A program made the position numbers and the translations under genes. A stretch of DNA of 64,000 nucleotides from Streptomyces graminofaciens (GTDB taxonomy: Bacteria > Actinomycetota > Actinomycetes > Streptomycetales > Streptomycetaceae), in NCBI RefSeq assembly GCF_030294945.1, contig NZ_AP018448.1:5858001-5922000 (forward strand), in the 5' to 3' direction. The notes under the pieces were generated by a model. The model did no database searches, had not been told where the DNA came from, and saw only the letters and a list, made by a program, of their open reading frames with translations. Shown here one piece after another: positions 34,653 to 43,270 of the stretch. Numbering within the stretch: position 1 is the first letter of the stretch; each line of letters begins with the position of its first letter.

Positions 34653-37600
34653 ATGAGGAGGGTGAGCGACCCGCACGAGACCCCCACCGGCACCACCCCC
34701 ACCGGCAACCCCGGAAACCCCGGCTACCTCCGCTTCCCCCACCTCAGCGGCGACCGCCTCTGCTTCGTCGCCGAGGACGACCTCTGGCTGGCCCCGCTCG
34801 ACGGCCGGGGCCGCGCCTGGCGGCTGACCGCCGACCGTACGAAGGTCGCCCATCCGCGCTTCTCGCCCGACGGCGGCCACATCGCGTACACGAGCTGGCG
34901 CAACCTCGTCCCCGAGATCCATCTCGCGCCGGTGGACGGCGACAGCCCGGCCCGCCGGCTCACCCACTGGGGCAGCCCGGACACCCAGGTCTGCGGCTGG
35001 ACTCCCGAGGGGCAGATCCTGGCGGTCGCCTCCCACGGCGAGCCCTTCTCGTACTTCACCTGGGCCTACAAGCTCCGCCTCGACGGCGAACCCGGCCGCA
35101 AGCTGCCGTGGGGCCCGGTCGCCGACATCCAGACCGCCGAGATCGACGGCGAGCGCCGCACGCTCCTCCTCACCGGCACCCCGCCCCACGAACCGGCCTC
35201 CTGGAAGCGCTACCGGGGCGGCGCCATGGGCCGCCTCTGGCTGCACGGGGAACGCCTGCTGGCCGATCTCGACGGACACATCAGCTCCCCCATGTTCGTC
35301 GGCGGCCGGATCGCCTTCCTCTCCGACCACGAGGGCGTCGGCAACCTCTACTCCTGCGCGTACGACGGCTCCGACCTGCGCCGCCACACCGATCACGACG
35401 CCTTCTACGCCCGGCACGCGGCCGGCGACGGCACCCGGGTGGTGTACCAGTGCGCGGGCGACCTGTGGATCGTCGACGACCTCTCCCCGGACGCCGTCCC
35501 CCGCCGCCTCGACGTGACGCTCGGCGGCCCACGCACCGGCCGGCGGCCGTACCAGGTCCCGGCCGCCCAGCACGTGGACGGCATCTCCGTCGACGAGACG
35601 GGCCGGGCGAGCGCCGTCGTCGTACGCGGGAGCCTGTACTGGCTCACGCACCGCGACGGCCCGGCCCGGACCATCGCCGACACCCCCGGCGTACGCGTCC
35701 GCCTCCCCGAGATGCTGGGCTCCGGCGGCCAGGTGGCGTACGTGACCGACGCGGACGGCGAGGACGCGATCGAGATCGCCCACCTCCCCCGGGCCAGCGG
35801 CCACCGCGAGCCCCGCCGCCTCGCCTCCGGCGCGCTGGGCCGCGTACTGGAACTGGTGTCGGACCCGGGCGGCGAACGCCTCGCCGTCGCGGCGGACGAC
35901 GGCCGCCTGCTCGTCCTCGACACGAGGGAAGCGGCCGGGAACGAGGCCGGGGAGGGGGAGGGGGACGGAGAGGGGGAGGGGAACGCGGACGGGAACGAGG
36001 CCGGGGACGGCCAGAACGGTGGGAGCGAGGTCATCGAGCTGATCGCGTCCGTCAACGGGCCCGTGCGCGACCTCGCCTTCTCGCCCGACGGCGCCTGGCT
36101 GACCTGGTCGCATCCGGGTATCGGCCGTTCCCTCCGTCAGATCAAGATGGCGCGCATAAAGGACCGTCTCATCGTCGACGTCACCAATGGCCGCTTCGAG
36201 GACGAGAACCCGGTGTTCACCCGCGACGGCAGATATCTGGCGTTCTTGTCGTGGCGGGGCTTCGACCCGGTGTACGACGTCCACACCGGCGACCTGTCCT
36301 TCCCGCTGGGCTGCAGGCCCTACTTGGTGCCGCTCTCCTCGGCCACGCCCTCCCCCTTCGCGCTGAACCCGGAGGGGCGTCCGGCGGCCGGGGGCCTGGA
36401 CCCGCTGGAGGACGAGGAGAGCGCGGACGGCGGCACGGTGATCGTCGAGATCGAGGGCCTGGAGAACCGGGTCACGCCCTTCCCGGTCACCGCCTCCAAG
36501 TACTCGGCGCTGCACCCGGTCGCGGGCGGCGGTCTGGTCTGGCTGCGCTGGCCGATCTCGGGCGCGCTCGGCGAGACGTTCGCCAACCCGGACGACATGA
36601 CCGGGCGGCCGACCCTCGAACACTTCACCATCGGCAAGGCGAAGAAGTCCGATCTGGTCGGGCATCTGGACTGGTTCGCGGTGAGCGGCGACGGAACGCG
36701 GCTGGTCGTGGTCGACGAGGGCGACCTGCGGGCCGTCCCGTCCACCGAGTCGGGCGACAGCGACACGATCGTCTGGCTGGACCTGCGGCGCATCCTGCAC
36801 GAGGCCGACCCGGCGGCGGAGTGGCGGCAGTCGTACGAGGAGGCCGGGCGCCTCATCCGCGCGTACTTCTGGGACCCGGGCATGAGCGGCATCGACTGGG
36901 ACGCGGTCCTCGACCAGTACCGCCCGCTGGTCGAACGGGTCGCGTCCCCGGACGAGTTCGCGGACCTGCTCAGGGAGGTCCTGGGCGAACTGGGCACCTC
37001 GCACGCCTATGTGTCCCCCGCCCGCCGCAACGAGGGCCCGCCCCACTACCAGCGCCGCCAGGGCCTGCTGGGCGCCAACTTCGTCCACCGGGAGGAGGGG
37101 TGGACGGTCCGCCGCGTCCTCCCCGGCGACGCCTCGGACTCCAAGGCCCGCTCGCCCCTCGCCGGCACGGGCATCAGAGAGGGCGCCGTCCTGACCCATG
37201 TGGACGGCCGCCCGGTGGACCCGGTCGCGGGCCCGTATCCGCTACTGGCGGGCGCGGGCGGTACGACGGTGGAGCTGACGTTCACGCAGAAGGAGAGCGA
37301 GGGCAGGTCGCGGCGCGTGGCCGTGGTCCCCCTGATCGACGAACGCCCGCTGCGCTACCAGGACTGGGTGGCCAAACGCCGGGCGGTCGTACGGGAGTTG
37401 AGCGGCGGCCGCTGCGGCTACCTCCACATCCCGGACATGGGCGGCTCGGGCTGGGCCCAGTTCAACCGCGACCTGCGGCTGGAGGTGTCCCGGCCCGCCC
37501 TGATCGTCGACGTACGCGGCAACGCGGGCGGCCACATCAGCGAGCTGGTGGTGGAGAAGCTGACCCGCACGATCCTCGGCTGGGACCTCACACGCAACGC

Positions 37601-38036
37601 CCAGCCGGTGTCGTACACCTCCAACGCGCCGCGCGGCCCGGTGGTCGCCCTGGCCGACGAGGCGACCTCCTCCGACGGCGACATGATCACGGCGGCGTTC
37701 AAGCTGCTGAAGCTGGGCCCGGTCGTGGGCCTGCGCACCTGGGGCGGCGTCGTCGGCATGACCGGCCGCCACAGCCTCGGCGACGGCACGGTGATCACGG
37801 TCCCGATGAACGCGGCCTGGTTCGACGCGTACGGCTGGTCCATCGAGAACCGAGGCGTGACCCCGGACCTGGAGGTCCTGCGCACACCCCTGGACTGGGC
37901 GGAAGGCAGAAACACCCAGCTGTCGGCGGCGGTCCAACTGGCCCTGGACCTCCTGGACTCCACAGAGGTCGCCACTCCGCCGGACTACAAGAACGTACCG
38001 AACCGGGCAAGGCCACAGCTGCCGCCGCGTGCTTGA
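34653..38036 (+). CDS. tri: Tricorn protease
   Basis: A 1,127-residue serine peptidase, close to the archaeal tricorn length plus an insert. The N-terminal 650 residues form beta-propeller repeats (FSPDGGHIAYTSW, FSPDGAWLTWSHP), then come a C1 helical domain, a PDZ domain (VRRVLPGDASDS ... VLTHVDGRPVDP) and the S41-type core. Catalytic segments are GTSHAYV (His), ATSSDGDMI (Ser) and SIENRGVTPD (Glu). It trims peptides released by larger proteases in the cytoplasm. A Gly/Glu/Asn low-complexity insert (35939-36030) interrupts the propeller. ATG 34653 or GTG 34662 are both possible starts. A TetR gene is divergent with shared operators. Confidence 0.93.
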   Translation: MRRVSDPHETPTGTTPTGNPGNPGYLRFPHLSGDRLCFVAEDDLWLAPLDGRGRAWRLTADRTKVAHPRFSPDGGHIAYTSWRNLVPEIHLAPVDGDSPARRLTHWGSPDTQVCGWTPEGQILAVASHGEPFSYFTWAYKLRLDGEPGRKLPWGPVADIQTAEIDGERRTLLLTGTPPHEPASWKRYRGGAMGRLWLHGERLLADLDGHISSPMFVGGRIAFLSDHEGVGNLYSCAYDGSDLRRHTDHDAFYARHAAGDGTRVVYQCAGDLWIVDDLSPDAVPRRLDVTLGGPRTGRRPYQVPAAQHVDGISVDETGRASAVVVRGSLYWLTHRDGPARTIADTPGVRVRLPEMLGSGGQVAYVTDADGEDAIEIAHLPRASGHREPRRLASGALGRVLELVSDPGGERLAVAADDGRLLVLDTREAAGNEAGEGEGDGEGEGNADGNEAGDGQNGGSEVIELIASVNGPVRDLAFSPDGAWLTWSHPGIGRSLRQIKMARIKDRLIVDVTNGRFEDENPVFTRDGRYLAFLSWRGFDPVYDVHTGDLSFPLGCRPYLVPLSSATPSPFALNPEGRPAAGGLDPLEDEESADGGTVIVEIEGLENRVTPFPVTASKYSALHPVAGGGLVWLRWPISGALGETFANPDDMTGRPTLEHFTIGKAKKSDLVGHLDWFAVSGDGTRLVVVDEGDLRAVPSTESGDSDTIVWLDLRRILHEADPAAEWRQSYEEAGRLIRAYFWDPGMSGIDWDAVLDQYRPLVERVASPDEFADLLREVLGELGTSHAYVSPARRNEGPPHYQRRQGLLGANFVHREEGWTVRRVLPGDASDSKARSPLAGTGIREGAVLTHVDGRPVDPVAGPYPLLAGAGGTTVELTFTQKESEGRSRRVAVVPLIDERPLRYQDWVAKRRAVVRELSGGRCGYLHIPDMGGSGWAQFNRDLRLEVSRPALIVDVRGNAGGHISELVVEKLTRTILGWDLTRNAQPVSYTSNAPRGPVVALADEATSSDGDMITAAFKLLKLGPVVGLRTWGGVVGMTGRHSLGDGTVITVPMNAAWFDAYGWSIENRGVTPDLEVLRTPLDWAEGRNTQLSAAVQLALDLLDSTEVATPPDYKNVPNRARPQLPPRA

Positions 38037-38038
38037 AG

Positions 38039-38084
38039 CCAGGCGGCGGAGCCGCAGATCAGATTCTGCGGCTCCGCCGCCTGG
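38039..38084 (+). terminator. Terminator of the tricorn gene
   Basis: A perfect 20-bp stem (arms 38039-38058 and 38065-38084) with a 6-nt loop starts 2 bp after the stop codon. It is among the strongest hairpins in the window. Confidence 0.9.
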
Positions 38085-38154
38085 CCGCATCACCGACCCG
38101 CACCCGCCGACCCGCACGCACCCGACAACACACCCACGGCAGACCAAAAACGCA

Positions 38155-38183
38155 GGGTGCCCTCCATCAAATGAAGGGCACCC
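38155..38183 (-). terminator. Terminator of the small charged protein gene
   Basis: GGGTGCCCT and AGGGCACCC form a 9-bp stem with an 11-nt loop, 32 bp beyond the stop of the leftward gene at 38216. Confidence 0.75.
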
Positions 38184-38215
38184 CACGTCATCCAGCCGAA
38201 GCCAGGGCTCAACGA

Positions 38216-38467
38216 CTAGATGTCGTAGTCCTGGTCGAACCGGTCCTGCTCCTCCTGCTGCAGCCGCTCAGTCTCCGACTGACGCCCGCGCTGCGGCTCC
38301 CGCTGCGGCTCCCGCCCGCGCTGCGTCTCCTGCTCACGCTCACGCTGAGCGCGCTCGCGCAGCTCGTCCTCGGACAGGCCCGGCTGGCCCTGCTGCTTGC
38401 CCTGCTTCTGCTTGGCCTGCTGCTTCAGCCGCTCGGCCTTGTCCTGGAACTGGTCCTTCATGCCCAT
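38216..38467 (-). CDS. Small highly charged helical protein
   Basis: An 83-residue protein, MGMKDQFQDKAERLKQQAK onward, made almost entirely of Gln, Glu, Arg, Lys and Asp. It is predicted to be one long amphipathic helix, ending in FDQDYDI. GGGAG lies 9 bp before the ATG. It resembles small CsbD-like or stress-related proteins of Streptomyces in size and composition, but I cannot name a family. It has its own terminator, which supports expression. Confidence 0.75.
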   Translation of the reverse strand: MGMKDQFQDKAERLKQQAKQKQGKQQGQPGLSEDELRERAQREREQETQRGREPQREPQRGRQSETERLQQEEQDRFDQDYDI

Positions 38468-38538
38468 GTGGTTTCACTCCCAGTTGTGGGTGAGGGGATC
38501 GGGCTTCGACCAGACAAACACGCTCGGACAAAGCTCGC

Positions 38539-38771
38539 ATTTCGATCGATTACGCAGCGTTCACGGGGGCGCTCACCGCGCCCGGGTACAGCCCCGCCGA
38601 CGTGCGCGGCCAGCCGCGTTGCCCCCGGGCGGCAAGGTCAGGCTGCGCCTGGCCGGCGTGCCACGCGTCGCCGACCAGGACCTCTCCGTCAACGCGGACG
38701 GCTTCGAGCAGATCCCGGCGACCGAGGCCCCCGTGACCACCGGCGACATCACCGAGTTCGCGGTGTCCTGA
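38539..38771 (+). pseudogene. Possible coding remnant
   Basis: Two protein-like pieces occur in different frames: DYAAFTGALTAPGYSPADV at about 38551-38605 and RLRLAGVPRVADQDLSVNAD onward to EFAVS at 38771. Neither has a start codon with a ribosome-binding site. Composition and codon pattern look coding, so this may be the decayed 3' end of a gene. I cannot identify the parent family. Confidence 0.35.
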
Positions 38772-38883
38772 GCCGAGCCACGCACGGCTGCCCCACACCC
38801 CAGCCCCGTGCGACAGCCCCGCACGACAGCCCCGCACATCGGCCGCGCACGACAACCTCGTACGCGGCTCACGACGCACGGAC

Positions 38884-39771
38884 TCAGACCCCGGCCCCCC
38901 GCTGCCGCTCGTCGGCGGCGCCGCCCGCCCCCACCAGCCCCTTGGGAATCCCGCTCAACCGCCCCTCGAACCGCCGCATTTCCCGCGGCCCGACCGCCCC
39001 GATGATCCCCGGCAGATATCCGCGCACACCCTGCATCCCGCGCAGCCACCACTGGCCGTAGACATGGCTCGACCGGCGCTCGATGCCGGCGACGAGCCGG
39101 TCCACGGCCGGGCCCAGCGGATACGTCTTGTTGGCCGGCCACGGCAGCCGCTGCCGCAACTCACGCATGGCGTCGGTCTGGTCGGCGCCGCGCACCATGT
39201 CGGTGTCGGTCCATGACAGATACCCGACCCCTACGCCGACCCCCTTGTGCCCGACCTCGGCGCGCAGGCAGTGCGCGTACGCCTCGACGCCCGACTTGGA
39301 GGCGCAGTACGCCGACATCATCGGCGCCGGGGTGATCGCGGCGAGGGAGGCGATCTGGAGCAGATAGCCGCGGCTCTCGATCAGCGCCGGCAGGAACACC
39401 CGCCCGGTCACGGCCGACCCCACGAGGTTGACCTCGATCACGCGGCGCCAGGAGTCGAGGTCGGACTCGGCGAAGGGCCCGCCGCCGGCCACACCGGCGT
39501 TGGCGACGACGATGTCGACCCGGCCGAAGCGCTCCTTCACCTCCTCCGCGACCCTGGCCATGGCCTCCTGGTCGGTGACATCGGCGTGCCAGTACGCTCC
39601 CCCACCGCCGTACAGCCGCTCCGAGACCCGCTTCAGCTCCTCCGCCTCCAGCCCGACCAGCGCGATCTTCACCCCGCGCGCGGACAGCTTCCGGGCGAGC
39701 AGCTCGCCGACGCCCCGCGCTGCCCCGGTGACGACCGCGACCCGCCCCTCCAACGCACTGCTTGCGCTCAT
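38884..39771 (-). CDS. Short-chain dehydrogenase/reductase
   Basis: A 295-residue SDR with the cofactor motif TGAARGVGE, the NAG motif VVANAGVAGG, the catalytic Ser in IASLAAITPA and YCASK. The C-terminal 70 residues (YGQWWLRGMQGVRGYLPGII) are typical of SDRs found beside flavin monooxygenases. Its ATG overlaps the end of the hydrolase gene by 4 bp, so monooxygenase, hydrolase and SDR form one translationally coupled operon, probably oxidising a ketone or lipophilic alcohol. Confidence 0.92.
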   Translation of the reverse strand: MSASSALEGRVAVVTGAARGVGELLARKLSARGVKIALVGLEAEELKRVSERLYGGGGAYWHADVTDQEAMARVAEEVKERFGRVDIVVANAGVAGGGPFAESDLDSWRRVIEVNLVGSAVTGRVFLPALIESRGYLLQIASLAAITPAPMMSAYCASKSGVEAYAHCLRAEVGHKGVGVGVGYLSWTDTDMVRGADQTDAMRELRQRLPWPANKTYPLGPAVDRLVAGIERRSSHVYGQWWLRGMQGVRGYLPGIIGAVGPREMRRFEGRLSGIPKGLVGAGGAADERQRGAGV

Positions 39772-40703
39772 GCCCCTGCCTCCTCCAACTCGCCTTGCGT
39801 ACTGGTCAGATGCGCGGCCGACAGCTCCCGTATCCGCTTGGTGACCAGCTCGGGTGCCTCCACCGGTGACATGTGTCCGATGCCCGGCAGTTCGGTCAGG
39901 CCCACGCAGTCGGGCAGGGCGGCGGCCAGCGCCCGCGCGTGCACCGGCGGGGTCAGCCGGTCACACGTGCCGACGACGACGGCCGTCGGCACCGTCAACT
40001 CCCGTACGCCGTGGTCGAGGTCGAGCGAGTCGAGGACGTGCGACCAGGCGTACCGCACCCGGGTCGGGCAGGCGTGCACGATCCGGGCACAGGCCTCGAC
40101 CATGTCCGGCGCCGAACCGGCGCCCATCGTCCCGTACTTGAGGATCCGGCGGGCGATCGGCGTGACCGGCCCGAGCGGCGCCCGCGAACCGAGCACCTTC
40201 CGGGTGAGCCAGGTGCGTGCCCGCCCGGGCCTCATCGGGACGACCAGCGACTCGGCGACCAGCCGTGAACTGCCCGTGCTGCACAACAGCGCCGCCGCCG
40301 TGTGCTCCCGGAAGCCCGGTCGCGCCGAGGCCGCCATCAGGGTCATGCCGCCCATGGAGTGCCCGGCCAGCACGGCCTTCTCGCCGGGCGCGAGCGTGGC
40401 CGCGAGCACCGCCTCCAGATCGTCGGCGAGGGCGTCCACGCCGCACGTCTCGCTCGCCGGGCTGCGGCCGTGGCCGCGCTGGTCGTAGGCGATGACCCGG
40501 TGGTCGGCGGCGAGATCGCGCAGCTGCGCCGCCCAGAAGGCGGTCGAGCAGGTCCAGCCGTGGACGAGGACGACCGCGGGCGCCCCGTCCGGGCCGTGCA
40601 CCTCGACGTGCAGCCGGGCCCCGTCGGCGGAGAGGGCCGTCAACTCCCGTGCGGGGACGGGAGGGGCGTAGGGCCCGTGCTTCACATGCATCAGTCGGGT
40701 CAC
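39768..40703 (-). CDS. Alpha/beta hydrolase in the monooxygenase operon
   Basis: A 311-residue alpha/beta hydrolase: oxyanion segment LVHGWTCS, nucleophile in GHSMGGMT, acid in VVGTCDRLTPP, base His in PGIGHMSPVEAP. The position between a Baeyer-Villiger-type monooxygenase and an SDR suggests it hydrolyses the ester or lactone made by the monooxygenase. It overlaps both neighbours by 4 bp. Confidence 0.92.
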   Translation of the reverse strand: MTRLMHVKHGPYAPPVPARELTALSADGARLHVEVHGPDGAPAVVLVHGWTCSTAFWAAQLRDLAADHRVIAYDQRGHGRSPASETCGVDALADDLEAVLAATLAPGEKAVLAGHSMGGMTLMAASARPGFREHTAAALLCSTGSSRLVAESLVVPMRPGRARTWLTRKVLGSRAPLGPVTPIARRILKYGTMGAGSAPDMVEACARIVHACPTRVRYAWSHVLDSLDLDHGVRELTVPTAVVVGTCDRLTPPVHARALAAALPDCVGLTELPGIGHMSPVEAPELVTKRIRELSAAHLTSTQGELEEAGA

Positions 40704-42220
40704 GCTCCGACCTCCACCTTCGTGTCGTCGCTGTCTCTGCCGCGCACCCGCAGCACCTCGTACTCCGCGAGGTCCACGCGCCGCGTGGCGCTGCGGAACT
40801 CGGTGGTCGTACCCGGCCAGACGGTCGTGTTACGCCCGTTCGCGTCCAGGTACCAGCTCGTGCAGCCGCCGGTGTTCCACACCGTGCGCTTCATCCTTTC
40901 CTGCACCCGGTCGTTCCAGGCCTGTACGGCCTCGGGGCGGGCGTCCAGCGCGGCACGGCCGCCGAGGACGTCCAACTGCCGTACGAAGTCGGCCATGTAG
41001 TTCAGCTGGGACTCGATCATCAGGATCATGCTGGAGTTCCCGAGGCCCGTGTTGGGCCCGATGATCGTCAGCCAGTTCGGGAACCCGGCGGCCGAGGCGC
41101 CCCGCAGCGACCGCATCCCGGTCTCGGCCCAGGCCTGGGCGAGGGTACGGCCGTCGGCGCCCACGACCCGCTCGGCGATGGGCATGTCGGTGACGTGGAA
41201 GCCGGTGCCGAAGACGATCGCGTCGACCTCGGCGGTGCTGCCGTCGGCGGCGACGAGCGTGGACCCGTCGATCTCGGCGAGCCCCGAGGCGAGGACGTCC
41301 ACGTTCTCCCGGGCGAGCGCCGGGTAGTACGTGTTCGACAGCAGGATCCGCTTGCAGCCGATGCGGTAGTCGGGGGTGAGCCTGGCGCGCAGGGCCGGGT
41401 CCTTGACGGCTCGGGCGATGTTCCGCTCGGCCATCCGCTCGACCGGGCCCAGTCCGCTCGGATACTTGGTGAAGGCCTGGACTTGCACCTCCCGGATGCC
41501 CCACAGCAAGCCGCGCCGGAGCTTCGCGGTGAACGGCAGCGTCCGGTGCAGTCGGCGCTCGACATCGCTGATGTCCCGGTCGACGCGGGGCAGCACCCAG
41601 GGCGGGGTCCGCTGGAAGAGGGTGAGGTGTTCGACCTCGGGCTGGATCGCGGGCACGATCTGGATCGCCGACGCGCCGGTGCCGACCATGGCGACGCGCT
41701 TGCCGCGCAGGTCGTAGTCGTGGTCCCAGCGGGCGGAGTGGAAGACCTTGCCGGGGAAGGTGCCGATGCCGGGGACGTCCGGGACCTTGGGGTCGGAGAG
41801 GGGGCCGGTCGCGGAGACGACGACATCGGCACAGAGGCGTCCGCCGCTGGTCTCGATCTCCCAGCACAGCCGTGCCGAGTCCCAGCGCATGCGCTTCACC
41901 TCGGTGTCGAGCCGAAGGTGCGGCCGCAGCCCGAAGCGGTCCGTCACCTGCTCCAGATACGCCCGGATGTGCTCCTGCCCGGAGAAGGTGCGCGGCCAGT
42001 CGGCGTGGGGCGCGAAGGAGAACGAGTAGAGGTGCGACGGCACGTCACAGGCGCACCCCGGGTAGGTGTTGTCCCGCCAGGTGCCGCCCACGGAGCCGGC
42101 CCGCTCCAGCACGACGAAGTCGGTGACCCCTTCGCGCCGCAGCCGCGCGGCGGCCCCGAGCCCCCCGAACCCGGACCCGACGATGGCGACCCGCACATGC
42201 TCGCGCTCGTCCTCGGCCAT
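40700..42220 (-). CDS. Flavin-containing Baeyer-Villiger-type monooxygenase
   Basis: A 506-residue FAD/NADPH monooxygenase. The first dinucleotide motif is VGSGFGGLG, the second is GTGASAIQ, and the Baeyer-Villiger fingerprint FxGxxxHxxxW appears as FPGKVFHSARW. These enzymes insert oxygen next to a carbonyl to make esters or lactones. The downstream hydrolase and SDR fit a short ketone-degrading route. GGGAGG precedes the ATG. A MerR gene is divergent, and an imperfect palindrome sits in the intergenic region where MerR regulators bind. Confidence 0.93.
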   Translation of the reverse strand: MAEDEREHVRVAIVGSGFGGLGAAARLRREGVTDFVVLERAGSVGGTWRDNTYPGCACDVPSHLYSFSFAPHADWPRTFSGQEHIRAYLEQVTDRFGLRPHLRLDTEVKRMRWDSARLCWEIETSGGRLCADVVVSATGPLSDPKVPDVPGIGTFPGKVFHSARWDHDYDLRGKRVAMVGTGASAIQIVPAIQPEVEHLTLFQRTPPWVLPRVDRDISDVERRLHRTLPFTAKLRRGLLWGIREVQVQAFTKYPSGLGPVERMAERNIARAVKDPALRARLTPDYRIGCKRILLSNTYYPALARENVDVLASGLAEIDGSTLVAADGSTAEVDAIVFGTGFHVTDMPIAERVVGADGRTLAQAWAETGMRSLRGASAAGFPNWLTIIGPNTGLGNSSMILMIESQLNYMADFVRQLDVLGGRAALDARPEAVQAWNDRVQERMKRTVWNTGGCTSWYLDANGRNTTVWPGTTTEFRSATRRVDLAEYEVLRVRGRDSDDTKVEVGA

Positions 42221-42249
42221 TGGCGACGCCTCCCTTGCCGTACAAAACT

Positions 42250-42265
42250 GCCAGTGATCGCTGGC
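42250..42265 (-). promoter_or_regulatory. MerR-type operator in the monooxygenase operon promoter
   Basis: GCCAGTGATCGCTGGC is a 16-bp palindrome with one mismatched pair. On the minus strand it lies between TTGCGC and a weak -10-like TTTGTA 17 bp apart, the place where MerR regulators bind. Confidence 0.5.
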
Positions 42266-42364
42266 GCAATGGGGAGCGTAGAGCAGGCCCGTACCGATGG
42301 GTAGGGGTTGGGGGGTAGGCGTTACCGGCGGTAGAGATGGCCACCGACGTCATAGGGTGCCGAC

Positions 42365-43030
42365 GTGGCAGAAGACGGCGAGCGACACGAGTACCGCATG
42401 GAGGAGCTGGCCCGAGAGGCCGGCATCACCGTCCGCACCCTGCGCTTCTACCGGGAGCGCAAGCTGATACCGCCGCCCCGCCGCGAGGGCCGTATCGCCT
42501 GGTACGACGCCACCCACCTGGCCCGGCTGCGCACGATCGCCGCCCTGCTGGAGCGCGGCCACACCCTGAGCGGCATCGCCGAGCTGGCCGAGGCCTTCGA
42601 CCACGGCCGCAACGTGGCCGAACTCCTCGGCCTGGGCGCCCCCACCGAAGAGGTCCCCGTCCGCCTCTCCCCCGAGGACCTCGCCGACCACTTCGGCGAC
42701 CAGGCGACCTCGGAGAACCTCTCCGCCGCCCTCGACCTCGGCTACCTCGCCACGGACGGCGGCGAGATCGTCCACGTCAGCCGCCGGCTGCTGGACGTCT
42801 CGGCGGCCCTGGTCCGCGAGGGCATCCCCCTGGCCGACGTCCTGGCGACGGCCCACCGCGTACGCGAACACGCCGACGCCCTGGCCGCCCTCTTCACCGA
42901 CCTGATCCTCACCCAGCCCGGCCACACGACCGAGGACCTCGCACGCCTACGCCCCCTCGCGAAGAGCGTGGCGGAGGCGGAGTTGTCGATGGCGCTGGAC
43001 CGGCGGCTACAACAGTCGACAAATACATAA
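42365..43030 (+). CDS. MerR-family regulator
   Basis: A 221-residue regulator with the MerR winged helix at the N-terminus (YRMEELAREAGITVRTLRFYRERKLIPPPRREGRIAWYD read in sections) and a helical effector domain without metal-binding Cys clusters, pointing to an organic inducer. GTG start at 42365. It is divergent from the monooxygenase operon and probably activates it. Confidence 0.92.
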   Translation: MAEDGERHEYRMEELAREAGITVRTLRFYRERKLIPPPRREGRIAWYDATHLARLRTIAALLERGHTLSGIAELAEAFDHGRNVAELLGLGAPTEEVPVRLSPEDLADHFGDQATSENLSAALDLGYLATDGGEIVHVSRRLLDVSAALVREGIPLADVLATAHRVREHADALAALFTDLILTQPGHTTEDLARLRPLAKSVAEAELSMALDRRLQQSTNT

Positions 43031-43086
43031 AGCCAGGGCAGGTGGCCGCAGGCGCCCAAATTCACTCGTTCGAGGAAGAAGAATCG

Positions 43087-43115
43087 TTCGGCCACGCCCT
43101 CGCATCGGCTAATGT
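43087..43115 (+). promoter_or_regulatory. Candidate promoter of the 27-codon peptide gene
   Basis: TTCGGC and TAATGT are separated by exactly 17 bp, a housekeeping-sigma-like arrangement, about 60 bp before the peptide's GTG. The stretch is clearly AT-richer than its surroundings. Confidence 0.45.
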
Positions 43116-43174
43116 TTCCACGAATCATCGATCAGACGCTCTCACTTCGTACACCCACTCTAATCAGGAGAGAA

Positions 43175-43258
43175 GTGCGCACGTTTTCCGTCCTCGTCGC
43201 CACGGCTGCTATTTCGGTCATGAACATGACCTCCGCGTTCGCCGAGTGCATTTGGTAG
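43175..43258 (+). CDS. Tiny secreted peptide (27 aa, nearly all signal peptide)
   Basis: A 27-codon gene, GTG to TAG, with AGGAGAG directly upstream. The product starts VRTFSVLVATAAISVMNM and continues TSAFA-ECIW: one basic residue, a hydrophobic core and an AxA signal-peptidase site, leaving only Glu-Cys-Ile-Trp after cleavage. A promoter-like pair lies upstream and a short hairpin (43262-43281) follows. It converges on the SARP-STAND-TPR regulator gene, whose stop is 13 bp away. I read it as a candidate precursor of a short secreted signal. It could instead be the remnant of a longer secreted protein cut by a stop. Too short for routine gene calling. Confidence 0.5.
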   Translation: MRTFSVLVATAAISVMNMTSAFAECIW

Positions 43259-43270
43259 CCCCAGCGGCTC

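Noticed and set aside
34361..39061. A 1,566-codon open frame on the plus strand
   Set aside because: It lies in the wrong frame over the tricorn protease gene, is extremely Arg/Pro-rich and shows no domain. Very high GC removes stop codons by chance.
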